Assembly (NCBI GenBank): GCA_947477655.1
Contig: CANJTS010000001.1
Coordinates: forward strand, 434,001 to 498,000
Reading direction: 5' to 3'
Length of the DNA stretch: 64,000 nt
Source: CAILUG01 sp903844415
GTDB lineage: Bacteria; Pseudomonadota; Gammaproteobacteria; Pseudomonadales; Pseudohongiellaceae
The notes under the pieces were generated by a model that was not told where the DNA came from, made no database searches, and saw nothing but the letters and a program-made list of their open reading frames with translations. Both the position numbers and the translations under genes were made by a program. Below are positions 28,107-36,488 of this stretch, in pieces (the stretch's first letter is position 1; each line of letters begins with the position of its first letter).

Positions 28107-29186
28107 TTACTGCTGACGGTAACTTCTATCCAGCACGCTTTGCCACCACACTTCGTTTTGTAAATACCAACGTACTGTAGCACCTAGGCCATCCTTGAAA
28201 CTGATCTTAGGGCTATAGCCTAGTTGTTGGCTTATTTTTGCTGCGTTGATCGCATAACGGGTGTCGTGGCCTTTGCGATCTGCCACAAAACTTATAAGGT
28301 TTGAGCTAGCAGAATTATTAGCAGGCATACTGGCTGAAAACCGGCGTAGCAATGCGGCATCTGCAACCAGCACTTCATCCACAATCGCGCATAATAACTT
28401 CACCGTATCGAGATTAGTCTTTTCGTTATTGCCACCAATATTATAAGTTTGTCCCACTAATCCTAACTGCAATATCAAATCAATGCCTCTGCTGTGGTCA
28501 TCCACATGGAGCCAGTCTCTAATCTGTTGACCATCGCCATAAATTGGTAAGGGTTTTCCGTGCAAGATATTAAGCAGGCATAAGGGCAACAGTTTTTCTG
28601 GAAACTGATACGGACCGTAATTGTTGGAACAATTGCTTGTCGTCACCGGCATACCATAGGTGTGGTGATAGGCTCGCACTAGATGATCGGAGGCAGCCTT
28701 GCTGGCAGCATAGGGCGAATTGGGCGCATAGGCAGTGGTTTCGGTGAAGGCTGGATCATCTTTACCAAGCGTTCCATACACTTCGTCGGTTGATACATGA
28801 TGAAAAAGTTTGCCAGCATAAGAGCCATTTATTTCCCATACTTTACGCGCAGCTTTTAACAGCGAATGCGTGCCCACAATATTGGCTTCGATGAAAATAT
28901 CGGGCCCGGTGATGGAACGATCAACATGACTCTCTGCCGCAAAGTGCACAATACAATCGATGTTGTGTTGCGCAAGTAAACTTTCTATCAGGGTCTGATC
29001 GCAGATATTGCCATGCACAAACGTGATGGTCTGGCGTGTAATTTCTTGGGCTAGGTTTTGTTTGTTGCCCGCATAGGTTAACGCATCCAGCACCACAAGA
29101 TTTACACCCTGATGCTGCTTTAATAAATAATGAATAAAATTGGCGCCGATAAAACCAGCACCGCCGGTTATGAGCAAATTTTTCAT
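28107..29186 (-). CDS. rfbB: dTDP-glucose 4,6-dehydratase
   Basis: Second step of dTDP-L-rhamnose synthesis, forming dTDP-4-keto-6-deoxyglucose with NAD. 359 residues. GGAGFIGANFIHYLL is the NAD-binding loop, HVSTDEVYGTLG supplies the conserved Thr/Asp/Glu, and YAASKAASDHLVRAYHHTYG is the catalytic YxxxK with TTSNCSNNYGPYQFPEKLLPL following. It is the last gene of the rfbA-rfbC-rfbD-rfbB order read right to left. A 138-base gap with a short tandem repeat separates it from rfbD. A 7-bp inverted repeat (28082-28112) overlaps its stop and may help termination. Confidence 0.97.
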   Translation of the reverse strand: MKNLLITGGAGFIGANFIHYLLKQHQGVNLVVLDALTYAGNKQNLAQEITRQTITFVHGNICDQTLIESLLAQHNIDCIVHFAAESHVDRSITGPDIFIEANIVGTHSLLKAARKVWEINGSYAGKLFHHVSTDEVYGTLGKDDPAFTETTAYAPNSPYAASKAASDHLVRAYHHTYGMPVTTSNCSNNYGPYQFPEKLLPLCLLNILHGKPLPIYGDGQQIRDWLHVDDHSRGIDLILQLGLVGQTYNIGGNNEKTNLDTVKLLCAIVDEVLVADAALLRRFSASMPANNSASSNLISFVADRKGHDTRYAINAAKISQQLGYSPKISFKDGLGATVRWYLQNEVWWQSVLDRSYRQQ

Positions 29187-29216
29187 GAGTTGATTTTTTT
29201 CCCTGCTCTTATTGTA

Positions 29217-29250
29217 GTGATCTGTTGTGATGATCTGTTGTAGTGATCTG
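29217..29250. repeat. Three imperfect copies of TGATCTGTTG
   Basis: TGATCTGTTG occurs three times in about 34 bases, twice within a GTAGTGATCTGTTG context, in the gap between rfbD and rfbB. No function is evident; possible origins are slippage or a leader element within the rhamnose transcript. Confidence 0.6.
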
Positions 29251-29324
29251 TTGGGTTATTTCGTTTTAGTCCGTAGTTGTCACTACCGAAACTAGGCTGA
29301 AACTACGTTGCAACAGCACATTAT

Positions 29325-30182
29325 TCAACGGTTCTTTAGTACTTTAGCTAATTCAAGTTGCCAAGCAGCAGGGCTTATCTGCAGTGCTTCGCACGTAGCG
29401 GTAATATCCAACACACTATAGGAAGGCCGGCGCGCCGCAGTTGGATATTGTGCTGTTGCAATCGGAAGCATGGGGATTAAGCGTTGCAACAAACCATACT
29501 GCAAACCCAGCCGCTGAATTTCACAGGCAAAGCCATACCAGGAGGTTTCACCACCATCAGTCCAGTGATAAACACCCCGCAAGTCCGGTCGCTCCACCAA
29601 GCGCCACACTACAGCTGCTAGGCTGGCCACTGAAGTTGGTGTGCCTCGTTGATCGTCAACTACCTTGATTTCATCCTTGCTTGCCATCAAAGCCAGCATG
29701 GTATTAACGAAATTTTTGCCGAGTTCGGAATAAAGCCAGGCGGTCCGCACTATACAACTACGATCGCCAGCATTTTTCAGTAATTCTTGTTCACCGGCCT
29801 GTTTGCTGCAGCCATAAACACTCAAAGGAGAGACAGGTGCAGCTGGCAGATAAGGCAGTGTTGCCACGCCATCAAACACAAAATCGGTAGAAATATGGAT
29901 GAGCCGGGTAGTAGCAGCTGTTGTGGCGATAAGGTTGCGCACCCCGCCGTTATTAACAGCCCAGGCTTGTGCACTTTCGGCTTCTGCTTTATCTACCTGG
30001 GTATACGCTGCTGCATTGATAACAACAGCGGGATTCTCGTCAGCAATTTTTTTCGCAAGCTGGGCAGCATCAACAATATTCACCTCACCCGAATGGGTGG
30101 CAACAAGATCTACATGCTTTGGAACCGCTTTGCACAGTTCACGTCCTAATTGACCACCAGCACCCAAAATTAACACTTTCAT
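29325..30182 (-). CDS. rfbD: dTDP-4-dehydrorhamnose reductase
   Basis: Final step of dTDP-L-rhamnose synthesis. 285 residues from ATG 30182 (MKVLILGAGGQLGREL); a GTG at 30191, 2 bases after the rfbC stop, is also in frame. GAGGQLG is the NADPH-binding loop, HISTDFVFDG supplies catalytic Thr/Asp, and YGCSKQAGEQ is the YxxxK motif. The pyridine-site block RTAWLYSELGKNFV and GTPTSVASLA follow as in RmlD. Close spacing to rfbC supports one transcript. Confidence 0.96.
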   Translation of the reverse strand: MKVLILGAGGQLGRELCKAVPKHVDLVATHSGEVNIVDAAQLAKKIADENPAVVINAAAYTQVDKAEAESAQAWAVNNGGVRNLIATTAATTRLIHISTDFVFDGVATLPYLPAAPVSPLSVYGCSKQAGEQELLKNAGDRSCIVRTAWLYSELGKNFVNTMLALMASKDEIKVVDDQRGTPTSVASLAAVVWRLVERPDLRGVYHWTDGGETSWYGFACEIQRLGLQYGLLQRLIPMLPIATAQYPTAARRPSYSVLDITATCEALQISPAAWQLELAKVLKNR

Positions 30183-30193
30183 ATGCTTCACAA

Positions 30194-30736
30194 TTAGGAA
30201 AATTTATCAGCCAATGCAAAACTCGGCGCTATGCGGTCTTTATCTGAAAGCACCACATTTACTTTGTCTGGCCAGCTTATATTCAACTCTTGATCGCTCC
30301 ACAACAGACTGCGGTCAAACTCCGGTTCGTAATAGCTAGTGCATTTGTAAGTCACTTCGGCAAAGGGCGACATTACATAGAAGCCGTGTGCAAATCCTGG
30401 CGGCACCCATAAGGCTCGTTTGTTTCCAGCCGACAGCACCACGCCGACCCACTGCCCAAAGGTGGGTGAACTGCGCCTTAAATCCACTGCAACATCATAA
30501 ACTTCGCCAACTACTACGCGCACCAGTTTGCCCTGCGGATTTTGTATTTGATAATGCAGGCCACGCAAAATTCCTTGCGTGGATTTACTGTGGTTGTCCT
30601 GCACAAAGTTGGAACTAATGCCGGCCTGTTCGAATTCTTGCTGACGAAATGTTTCCATGAAAAAACCACGGTGATCACCATGCACTTTGGGTTCGATGAT
30701 GATTACTTCCGGGATTTCAGTTTTAGTAAAATTCAT
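30194..30736 (-). CDS. rfbC: dTDP-4-dehydrorhamnose 3,5-epimerase
   Basis: Epimerises C3 and C5 of dTDP-4-keto-6-deoxyglucose. 180 residues, the typical length. DHRGFFMETFRQQEF, VQDNHSKSTQGILRGLHYQ with the catalytic His, VVVGEVYDVAVDLRRSSPTFG and WVPPGFAHGFYVMS are the standard RmlC blocks. WSDQELNISWP closes the protein. A GAGAA precedes the ATG. It lies between rfbA (63 bases) and rfbD. Confidence 0.97.
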   Translation of the reverse strand: MNFTKTEIPEVIIIEPKVHGDHRGFFMETFRQQEFEQAGISSNFVQDNHSKSTQGILRGLHYQIQNPQGKLVRVVVGEVYDVAVDLRRSSPTFGQWVGVVLSAGNKRALWVPPGFAHGFYVMSPFAEVTYKCTSYYEPEFDRSLLWSDQELNISWPDKVNVVLSDKDRIAPSFALADKFS

Positions 30737-30799
30737 TTTTTCTCATTTGGTAACTAACTAGACAAGAGTAATCGGCCATGAAGGCAAAGTGGTCAACGC

Positions 30800-31681
30800 C
30801 TATTTTTGTACATGCAGCGGCAGTGATTTCAAATATTCGCCATAACCACTTTTGGACAATGGCTGGGCAAGCTTGAGCAATGCTTCGGTGTTGATATAAC
30901 CCATGCGCCAGGCGATTTCTTCCACACAGGCAATTTTTAGACCTTGGCGCTCTTCCAATACCCGAATAAAGTTGGCGGCATCCAACAAAGAAGTAATGGT
31001 GCCGGTATCAAGCCAGGCGGTGCCCCTGTCAAACAATTCCACATGGAGTGTATTTCGTTCCAGATAGACTTTATTGACATCGGTAATTTCTAGTTCGCCA
31101 CGTGGCGAAGGCTGTAACTGTTTAGCAATATCGATTACCCGATTGTCATACATATACAGACCAGTCACCGCAAAGTTGGATTGCGGTTGGGGTGGTTTTT
31201 CTTCTAGATGAAAGGCCTTGCCTTGCGCATCAAAAGTAACCACACCATAGCGTTCCGGGTCGTTTACATAATAAGCAAAAATACTGGCCCCTACTTTACG
31301 CTTGATGGCAGCTTGTAATTTTATTTCGATGTTGCTGCCGTAAAAAATATTGTCGCCCAAAATTAGACATACATTGTCATTGCCAATAAAGGACTCGCCA
31401 ATAATAAATGCTTGTGCCAAACCTTCGGGCTTAGGTTGCTGCGCATACTGGATGTGTAATCCCCATTGCGCCCCATCTTTTAACAAGTTTTGAAAGGCAA
31501 GGGCATCTTGCACCGTGGTAATAATCAAAATATCTCGAATGCCGGCCTGCATCAACGTTGCCAGCGGGTAGTAAATCATGGGCTTGTCGTAGATGGGCAA
31601 CAACTGTTTGCTAACAGTCGCTGTAATGGGGTGTAAACGAGTGCCTGAACCACCCGCAAGAATAATACCTTTTATAGTCAT
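30800..31681 (-). CDS. rfbA: Glucose-1-phosphate thymidylyltransferase
   Basis: First step of dTDP-L-rhamnose synthesis, joining dTTP and glucose-1-phosphate. 293 residues. LAGGSGTRLHPIT is the nucleotidyltransferase signature, YDKPMIYYPLATLMQAGI follows, and LGDNIFYGS holds the metal-binding Asp. WLDTGT and EEIAWRMGYI near the C-terminus are conserved. Its ATG overlaps the upstream epimerase stop (ATGA), which ties the rhamnose genes to the two glycan genes ahead. Confidence 0.98.
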   Translation of the reverse strand: MTIKGIILAGGSGTRLHPITATVSKQLLPIYDKPMIYYPLATLMQAGIRDILIITTVQDALAFQNLLKDGAQWGLHIQYAQQPKPEGLAQAFIIGESFIGNDNVCLILGDNIFYGSNIEIKLQAAIKRKVGASIFAYYVNDPERYGVVTFDAQGKAFHLEEKPPQPQSNFAVTGLYMYDNRVIDIAKQLQPSPRGELEITDVNKVYLERNTLHVELFDRGTAWLDTGTITSLLDAANFIRVLEERQGLKIACVEEIAWRMGYINTEALLKLAQPLSKSGYGEYLKSLPLHVQK

Positions 31682-32604
31682 GACTTAAAGCTCGCTAGCA
31701 AAGAGGGCAACACTTGGTAGAAATTTTCTTCCGGTTGAAAATGTGTCAGCTCATTAAACCTAACATCAACGCTGTAATGCTCTTCAAAAAGTGCTTTATA
31801 AGTACCTATTGTCAAACTGGTTTTCACCAACGGTTGTAACCATGTGCTGACACCTACAAGTATTTTTACCACATTACGTGGCAAGTTAAATAAAGGCATT
31901 TTATAACCCAGGTGGGTACGTACGTGCGCCACAATTAAGTCGAAAGTATACGCCTGCCCATCACCCAGCTCCCAGATTTGTCCGTGCATATGTTCGCATT
32001 TCACAGCAAGTAAGATTGCCTTGCTGACATCGCGCACACTAATCATGCCAAGCATGTTGCTGCTGCGGATAAAGATTGGCAACAGCGGTAAAGCCAATAC
32101 AGTCAGCAAGCTTTTCAGGTTGCCTTGCATGTTAGCGCCATAGATCAATGCTGGTCGCAAACAGATAACTTCAAAAGTTGATTTATCATTGAGGGCAAGT
32201 AATTGTGTTTCGGCTGCCGCTTTGTAACTAGCATAATGTGAATGCGCTGGATAACGCGCCTTGCTGCTGCTGATGAAGATAAATTTTTTAACTCCTGCAC
32301 TACGCGCTTGTTGGGCAAGTATTAAGGCTGAATCCAGATTAGTAAGCTGTAATGCTGCCTTAGATGCCCCGGTATGCGCGAGTGCTGCCAAGTGAATCAC
32401 TACTTGTGCGCCATGACATACATTTTTGTCAGCCGCAGTCGTTGGCAGGGCAGTCTCTATAATCTGTATTTGTGATGCCCATTGCCGAGTATTTATTTTG
32501 CTTTTATCACGCACCAACACCGTAACTGCCCAGCGTTCATCTAGCAGTGCAGGTATCAAGTTTGACCCGACAAATCCGTTAGCCCCTGTGACCAATATAT
32601 GCAT
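31678..32604 (-). CDS. NAD-dependent epimerase/dehydratase of an O-antigen type locus
   Basis: 308-residue short-chain dehydrogenase of the extended type, similar to WbpV/GalE-like sugar-nucleotide epimerases. VTGANGFVGSNLIPALL is the NAD loop, VIHLAALAHTG the second cofactor strand, ISSSKARYP the Ser/Lys segment and HYASYKAAAE the YxxxK. Between the Ser motif and the Tyr the protein is shorter than WbpV. Substrate not determinable. Three bases after the glycosyltransferase stop and overlapping rfbA. Confidence 0.85.
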   Translation of the reverse strand: MHILVTGANGFVGSNLIPALLDERWAVTVLVRDKSKINTRQWASQIQIIETALPTTAADKNVCHGAQVVIHLAALAHTGASKAALQLTNLDSALILAQQARSAGVKKFIFISSSKARYPAHSHYASYKAAAETQLLALNDKSTFEVICLRPALIYGANMQGNLKSLLTVLALPLLPIFIRSSNMLGMISVRDVSKAILLAVKCEHMHGQIWELGDGQAYTFDLIVAHVRTHLGYKMPLFNLPRNVVKILVGVSTWLQPLVKTSLTIGTYKALFEEHYSVDVRFNELTHFQPEENFYQVLPSLLASFKS

Positions 32605-32607
32605 GGG

Positions 32608-33423
32608 CTACACTAACTTCCAGCCGTAAATATTGAAAAATTTTATGCACGAGGCCAAAAAATAACCAACATGACGCAAACCTTTTCTACTGGCATTACC
32701 ACCAAAATGGGTAATTTTACACGCAGGCAAATACACCAGACTGCCTTGCTTGCCAAGCTCTATAGATAAAGCAAAATCTTCAAAATACAGAAAAAAAACC
32801 TTATTAAAACCACCGGTATTTTTTAATTCTGCAGTTTTACACAACATAAAACAGCCGCTGATCAAGTCAACCTCGGCTACTTTTGCTTGCTCTACAATCT
32901 TTCTGTTTTCGTACCTATAGAGACGTTGTGCAAACTTAGCCTTGATAAATTTTGGAGCAAAGCCGCGCAGGAATAAATCGAGCAGAGCAGGAAATTTTTT
33001 GCACAAATACAAAATATTACCGCTGCCGTCAAAGGCAGCAGGCGACACTGCAACTACCTGCTTAGTGGAGGTCAAATATCGTAAACCCTCACACAAACAT
33101 TCCTCATGCACTATCACATCTGGATTCATAATAAGATGAAAATCCGTATCCGCAGCAATTACCGCTTTATTGTGAGCGCGGCCATACCCGATATTTTGTC
33201 CTGCGGCTTCTACCTTAATAGAAAGCGATGACGACAGTGGTGGGAGCTGCGCACGTATACAGGCTGCATCATTACCGTTATCAACGATAGTTAAGGTAGT
33301 GCTATGGGGTAAGTGTCGGTCCAACATCAACACTGCTGTGTCTAGGCTGCGCAGCACAGTTAAAAACTGCGCTGCATCACTGTGGTAAGTCACTATTGAA
33401 ATACCCAAACGAGGAATGGTCAT
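32608..33423 (-). CDS. Family 2 glycosyltransferase, probably rhamnosyltransferase
   Basis: 271-residue GT-A enzyme. ISIVTYHSDAAQFLTVLRSL is the N-terminal nucleotide-binding strand, VDNGNDA and AGQNIGYGRAHNKAV are characteristic of WbbL-type rhamnosyltransferases, and FHLIMNPDVIVHEE carries a DxD-like metal site (NPDV). DLISGCFMLCKTAEL and FFLYFEDFALSIEL match the acceptor side with the ED catalytic pair. The dTDP-rhamnose operon it heads suggests it uses dTDP-L-rhamnose. First gene of the operon; a 114-base gap precedes it. Confidence 0.88.
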   Translation of the reverse strand: MTIPRLGISIVTYHSDAAQFLTVLRSLDTAVLMLDRHLPHSTTLTIVDNGNDAACIRAQLPPLSSSLSIKVEAAGQNIGYGRAHNKAVIAADTDFHLIMNPDVIVHEECLCEGLRYLTSTKQVVAVSPAAFDGSGNILYLCKKFPALLDLFLRGFAPKFIKAKFAQRLYRYENRKIVEQAKVAEVDLISGCFMLCKTAELKNTGGFNKVFFLYFEDFALSIELGKQGSLVYLPACKITHFGGNASRKGLRHVGYFLASCIKFFNIYGWKLV

Positions 33424-33537
33424 TTCAGTTAAGACATTTAGTAACGCAGAGGTTGGACTTATATAAAAGCATTTAGTATCTAAACCTAATTTTATGTCTT
33501 GCAGCCTTAAGACTAGATTGGCACAAAGCTGTTCGGC

Positions 33538-34278
33538 TTACTCACTTACAGGAACTAGTCGGTCACCGAACGGAGTTCTGACGACCTTCATGCCGGGCGG
33601 AACATCGCCATCGCTGATTCTTACTGGTTGAAAGTTACTGAGTCGTTCGGCACGCTGGCGCTGGCGCTCTTCTCTGCCTCGGCGTTCGCCCGGCGGAACT
33701 TCGTTGACAACCTCGGCCTGTCCACTAAAGGGATTAATAAACACTTGCTGAGCATTAGCATTAGCATCAGCACTTACTTGTACTGATGTGTCTGTAAATC
33801 CAGGATTACTAAAGTCCTGAGCCTGTGGTGTAAGCGGCACAGACGTACCATTGGTGGCGAGTACTGCCGCTGTAGCAAGTTTTAAAGTTGCCACATTAGT
33901 GGAGGCGCATGACACTCCGCTCGCCGGAAAATTTACACAAACATCACTCGCTGGTTGTTGCAGGGAAACACCTTGTTGATTGATATCCACCACTGTGAAA
34001 CCAGGAAACCCTGGCACGGGCACCGTTTCTCCAGTGTGCCAAACCAATTTTGTGACTTCGCCATTTCTGGCGATCAATGTTGTGTGGTACTCGTCACCAA
34101 ACCTGCTGGTACCCCGCAAAGTAAATGCAGGCTGGCCGTTTTGACCCGCAAGCTGGGAAGATTGATCGGGCTGGAAGCTGGCTGGTTCTGCATCGATTTG
34201 CTCAAATAGGTTGAGCTCTTGGGCAGAAGTTGTTGCCAGAAACCCGAAGGTTAATAAGACCGTAAGTAAAATACGCAT
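33538..34278 (-). CDS. Exported protein of unknown function
   Basis: 246 residues with a signal peptide (MRILLTVLLTFGFLATTSA) and a strong GGAGGAG 3 bases before the ATG. The mature part has FTLRGTSRFGDEYHTTLIARNGEV, then a beta segment PGFPGFTVVDINQQGVSLQ, and two cysteines near VCVNFPASGVSC. A charged Arg-rich stretch (GERRGREERQRQRAERL, about residues 198-214) precedes a C-terminal DGDVPPGMKVVRTPFGDRLV. The general layout recalls periplasmic pilus or secretion accessory proteins, but I do not recognise the family. Confidence 0.65.
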   Translation of the reverse strand: MRILLTVLLTFGFLATTSAQELNLFEQIDAEPASFQPDQSSQLAGQNGQPAFTLRGTSRFGDEYHTTLIARNGEVTKLVWHTGETVPVPGFPGFTVVDINQQGVSLQQPASDVCVNFPASGVSCASTNVATLKLATAAVLATNGTSVPLTPQAQDFSNPGFTDTSVQVSADANANAQQVFINPFSGQAEVVNEVPPGERRGREERQRQRAERLSNFQPVRISDGDVPPGMKVVRTPFGDRLVPVSE

Positions 34279-34319
34279 GGCTCCTCCTGTTAGTTAGTAG
34301 CTAGCTGCAGAGCTTAACA

Positions 34320-34389
34320 GGGGATAGACCATGGTTTCTCGGTTTCTTACAGTTTCTTGTAAAAAACCGAGAAACCGTGGTCTGTCTCC
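34320..34389. repeat. REP-like hairpin
   Basis: A 13-bp perfect stem (34333-34345 with 34364-34376) is flanked by GGGATAGACCAT on the left and a diverged inverted copy on the right ending CTGTCTCC at 34389. It sits in the gap between a SapC-family gene and the exported protein at 33538. The GGGGATAGACC head is shared with 1685-1695. Confidence 0.75.
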
Positions 34390-34394
34390 TATTG

Positions 34395-35171
34395 TTAGAA
34401 GTTGCTAAACGAAAGAATCCCATGTTCTTCTGAGATTTTTGCGCCAACATCTTGAGCAATGCTACGGGCCGCCTGAGTATTAGCGGCAGCTAATTTGCCA
34501 AGTAAAGGCAGTTTTTGCGTCGATAATAATTGGCAATAAGCTACCAATAATGCACCAGAAGTACGCAACTCTAAAAAAGCCTCTGTAGACAAGGCATTCA
34601 GTTTTGCTTCGTCAATACGGTAAAACCCATCAACATTCGAAATTCCTTCATCATTTTTAACTTTTAATTCCCAAGGTTGTATCAGCTCATATTTTTGCAA
34701 GAGATCGCAAATATTTCGGGTGTTAGTTTTATTTTTTTCATACTGCACTAAAGACCGAAATATCTCTTGAATGCCGTCTGTTGGCTTACCGTCACTGGTA
34801 AAAAATAATTCGCCGATATCACTTTCATTAATCAAACCACTACTTTCATTGATACAAAGCACATCATCGTTGTTAGTGTTTTTAAATACTTGGAAAGGAT
34901 AGTTCCGGTAGATCGCAGGAATGTACTCACCCTGCCAACTCCCATTGGGGGCAACATACAGATTTTCTGTTGCCCGCAAACTCTGAATAGCCACTGTAGT
35001 AAAACCGTTAGCCTCAGGTATCAAACCAATAGCCACTGCCATCATGGCAGCCGGCAATTCCTGCGCATTAAGTGCAGCTACCGTGTCGCGCTGATAGATA
35101 AAATAATCTTTGGCACGACTCCAACGCTTGTTGCCGTGGCGTGAAAAAGAGACAGCATGTATTTCAGCCAT
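34395..35171 (-). CDS. SapC-family protein
   Basis: 258 residues from ATG 35171, which has AAGGGC about 8 bases upstream. The open frame extends farther but that part is only translated REP hairpin. HAVSFSRHGNKRW, then the SapC-like core ELPAAMMAVAIGLIPEAN, LYVAPNGSWQGEYIPAIYRNYPF and FFTSDGKPTDGIQE match the PF07277 pattern. SapC-like proteins are linked to S-layer or peptidoglycan-hydrolysis loci in some bacteria, but the biochemical role is not established. Sits among uncharacterised genes. Confidence 0.78.
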   Translation of the reverse strand: MAEIHAVSFSRHGNKRWSRAKDYFIYQRDTVAALNAQELPAAMMAVAIGLIPEANGFTTVAIQSLRATENLYVAPNGSWQGEYIPAIYRNYPFQVFKNTNNDDVLCINESSGLINESDIGELFFTSDGKPTDGIQEIFRSLVQYEKNKTNTRNICDLLQKYELIQPWELKVKNDEGISNVDGFYRIDEAKLNALSTEAFLELRTSGALLVAYCQLLSTQKLPLLGKLAAANTQAARSIAQDVGAKISEEHGILSFSNF

Positions 35172-35193
35172 TAGCAGAGCCCTTAAATTGGTT

Positions 35194-35247
35194 GGGACAT
35201 ACCACGCTATCTTGCGCTTTTGGTGCAAGATAGCGTGGTATGTCCCC
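35194..35247. repeat. REP-like perfect 22-bp inverted repeat
   Basis: Arms 35194-35215 and 35225-35246 are perfect 22-bp complements around a 9-base loop, beginning GGGACATACCACG. In RNA of either strand this is a very stable hairpin. It lies 22 bases upstream of the SapC-family start codon, so it is in that gene's leader, and it begins with the same GGGAYA-ACC head as the other elements of this region. Confidence 0.85.
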
Positions 35248-35270
35248 TATCTTAATCTCTATATATGCAG

Positions 35271-35798
35271 TCAATGCAGCACCACTTCAAGTAGCGGTGT
35301 TGCTTTATTCTCCTGTGCATCCCTAAGCCACGTAGGCCATGTCGCCAGCGACCATTCGGCCTTGCGGCACTGGTCGACTAAAATATTTAACCATTGGCGC
35401 AACTGCCGCCCGTCCAGCGTTAGCGAGGCACCAAGCGGTTCGCTGTAGCCACTCTCTCCCAGAAATGCTAACACCATGCCATGCTCGACCGGTGTGATGT
35501 TTACCGTATGCACCAGCCAACTTTGGGTCTCGGCTTTGCGTTGCACAGGAAGCTGCGGATCGAGTGCATCGCGCGCCCTTTGTTGGGCCATGCTTTGCAG
35601 CATTTCTGAGCGGATCTCGGTAAGAGACTGCTTTTCTAGCCACTGCGCTAGCACCGGTACCATGCGGTTGAGCAAGCGCGGTGTCAGCCAGAGCGCCACT
35701 TGCTGGTCGGGTCCGGTCTCGCCAGTGATGTGGATGCGGTCCTCGCTTTCACTGAATTGCGTAGTAAAGCGATGTAAAGCAGGAATTGAAGATGTCAC
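35271..35798 (-). CDS. Conserved hypothetical protein, SapC neighbour
   Basis: 175 residues from a GTG start. No signal peptide or membrane helix. ITGETGPDQQVALWLTPRLLNRMVPVLAQWLEKQ is a distinctive amphipathic segment at about residues 23-56; the C-terminal half ends SLTLDGRQLRQWLNILVDQCRKAEWSL. Similar proteins seem familiar next to SapC and large secreted repeat proteins, but no domain can be named. It lies 99 bases upstream of the SapC-family gene on the same strand, with the hairpin between them. Confidence 0.6.
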   Translation of the reverse strand: MTSSIPALHRFTTQFSESEDRIHITGETGPDQQVALWLTPRLLNRMVPVLAQWLEKQSLTEIRSEMLQSMAQQRARDALDPQLPVQRKAETQSWLVHTVNITPVEHGMVLAFLGESGYSEPLGASLTLDGRQLRQWLNILVDQCRKAEWSLATWPTWLRDAQENKATPLLEVVLH

Positions 35799-35820
35799 AA
35801 ATCAACCAGGAATCATGTGT

Positions 35821-36192
35821 TTACTGACGACTATAGAGCGTTGCAGTGGCTTCCGGCAAGGAGTTGCCTGCCGCATCACGGCCAGTGACCTTGCCATTGA
35901 GCTTGGTGTCCAGCGATAGATAATAACTGCTACGGTCTATATGTAAATTACAGAAATAGCCGCTCGAAAGTGGCGCACAGGTACCACTCACAGGCGACAA
36001 CTGCTTGGTCTGAGTCAAGATCGCACCGCTTGCAGACATGTAACGTCCAGTTTCCACCACATCTAGCTCCAACCAAGAAAAGCTGGTGCCTCCCGCACTA
36101 AAGTCGGTAAGGGCCCACGTGACCTTGTGGGTTTGCGCTAACGCAGCATTCGAAACAGCTGCCAGCAACAGCGCAGTAGTGATGGATTTCAA
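35821..36192 (-). CDS. Small exported protein of unknown function
   Basis: 123 residues if the TTG at 36192 is used: AAGGA lies 8 bases upstream and the product opens with a compact signal peptide ending in NAALA. A TTG at 36213 is in frame but has no ribosome-binding site. The mature region is beta-rich (THKVTWALTDFSAGGTSFSWLELD) with two cysteines (SGTCAPLSSGYFCNL) that could pair. No family recognised. It is 22 bases upstream of the 35271 gene and probably co-transcribed with it. Confidence 0.6.
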   Translation of the reverse strand: MKSITTALLLAAVSNAALAQTHKVTWALTDFSAGGTSFSWLELDVVETGRYMSASGAILTQTKQLSPVSGTCAPLSSGYFCNLHIDRSSYYLSLDTKLNGKVTGRDAAGNSLPEATATLYSRQ

Positions 36193-36233
36193 GATGATTT
36201 TCCTTCTTTTCAATTGGTTTTAAGACAAAAGAT

Positions 36234-36250
36234 AAAGGGGTTAGACCCAC
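36234..36250. repeat. REP-like half element
   Basis: AAAGGGGTTAGACCCAC reproduces the GGGGxTAGACC head of the elements at 1685 and 34320 without a long second arm. It could be a decayed copy, and it lies at the 3' side of a 296-base gene-free gap that otherwise shows nothing recognisable and must hold the promoters of the genes at 36192 and 36489. Confidence 0.5.
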
Positions 36251-36488
36251 TATTTTGTTGCCATTTTCTCCTAATCAAGGCATCGGTTAAAGCCGGTTTA
36301 CTTCAAATGCATAAATTTCTTTAGAGCTTCTTTGACTGTCAACATGATGGTGCTTTAAAACTAAGTTCCAGGTGACTTCAATGCTACTAGTTGCTAATCT
36401 TTAGACCATGTTACTTTGTCAATAATTTCCTGTTTACGTAGGACTTAGCCGAACCTAACCCTGCACAAATCCAGGATGAGTAGTCGTT

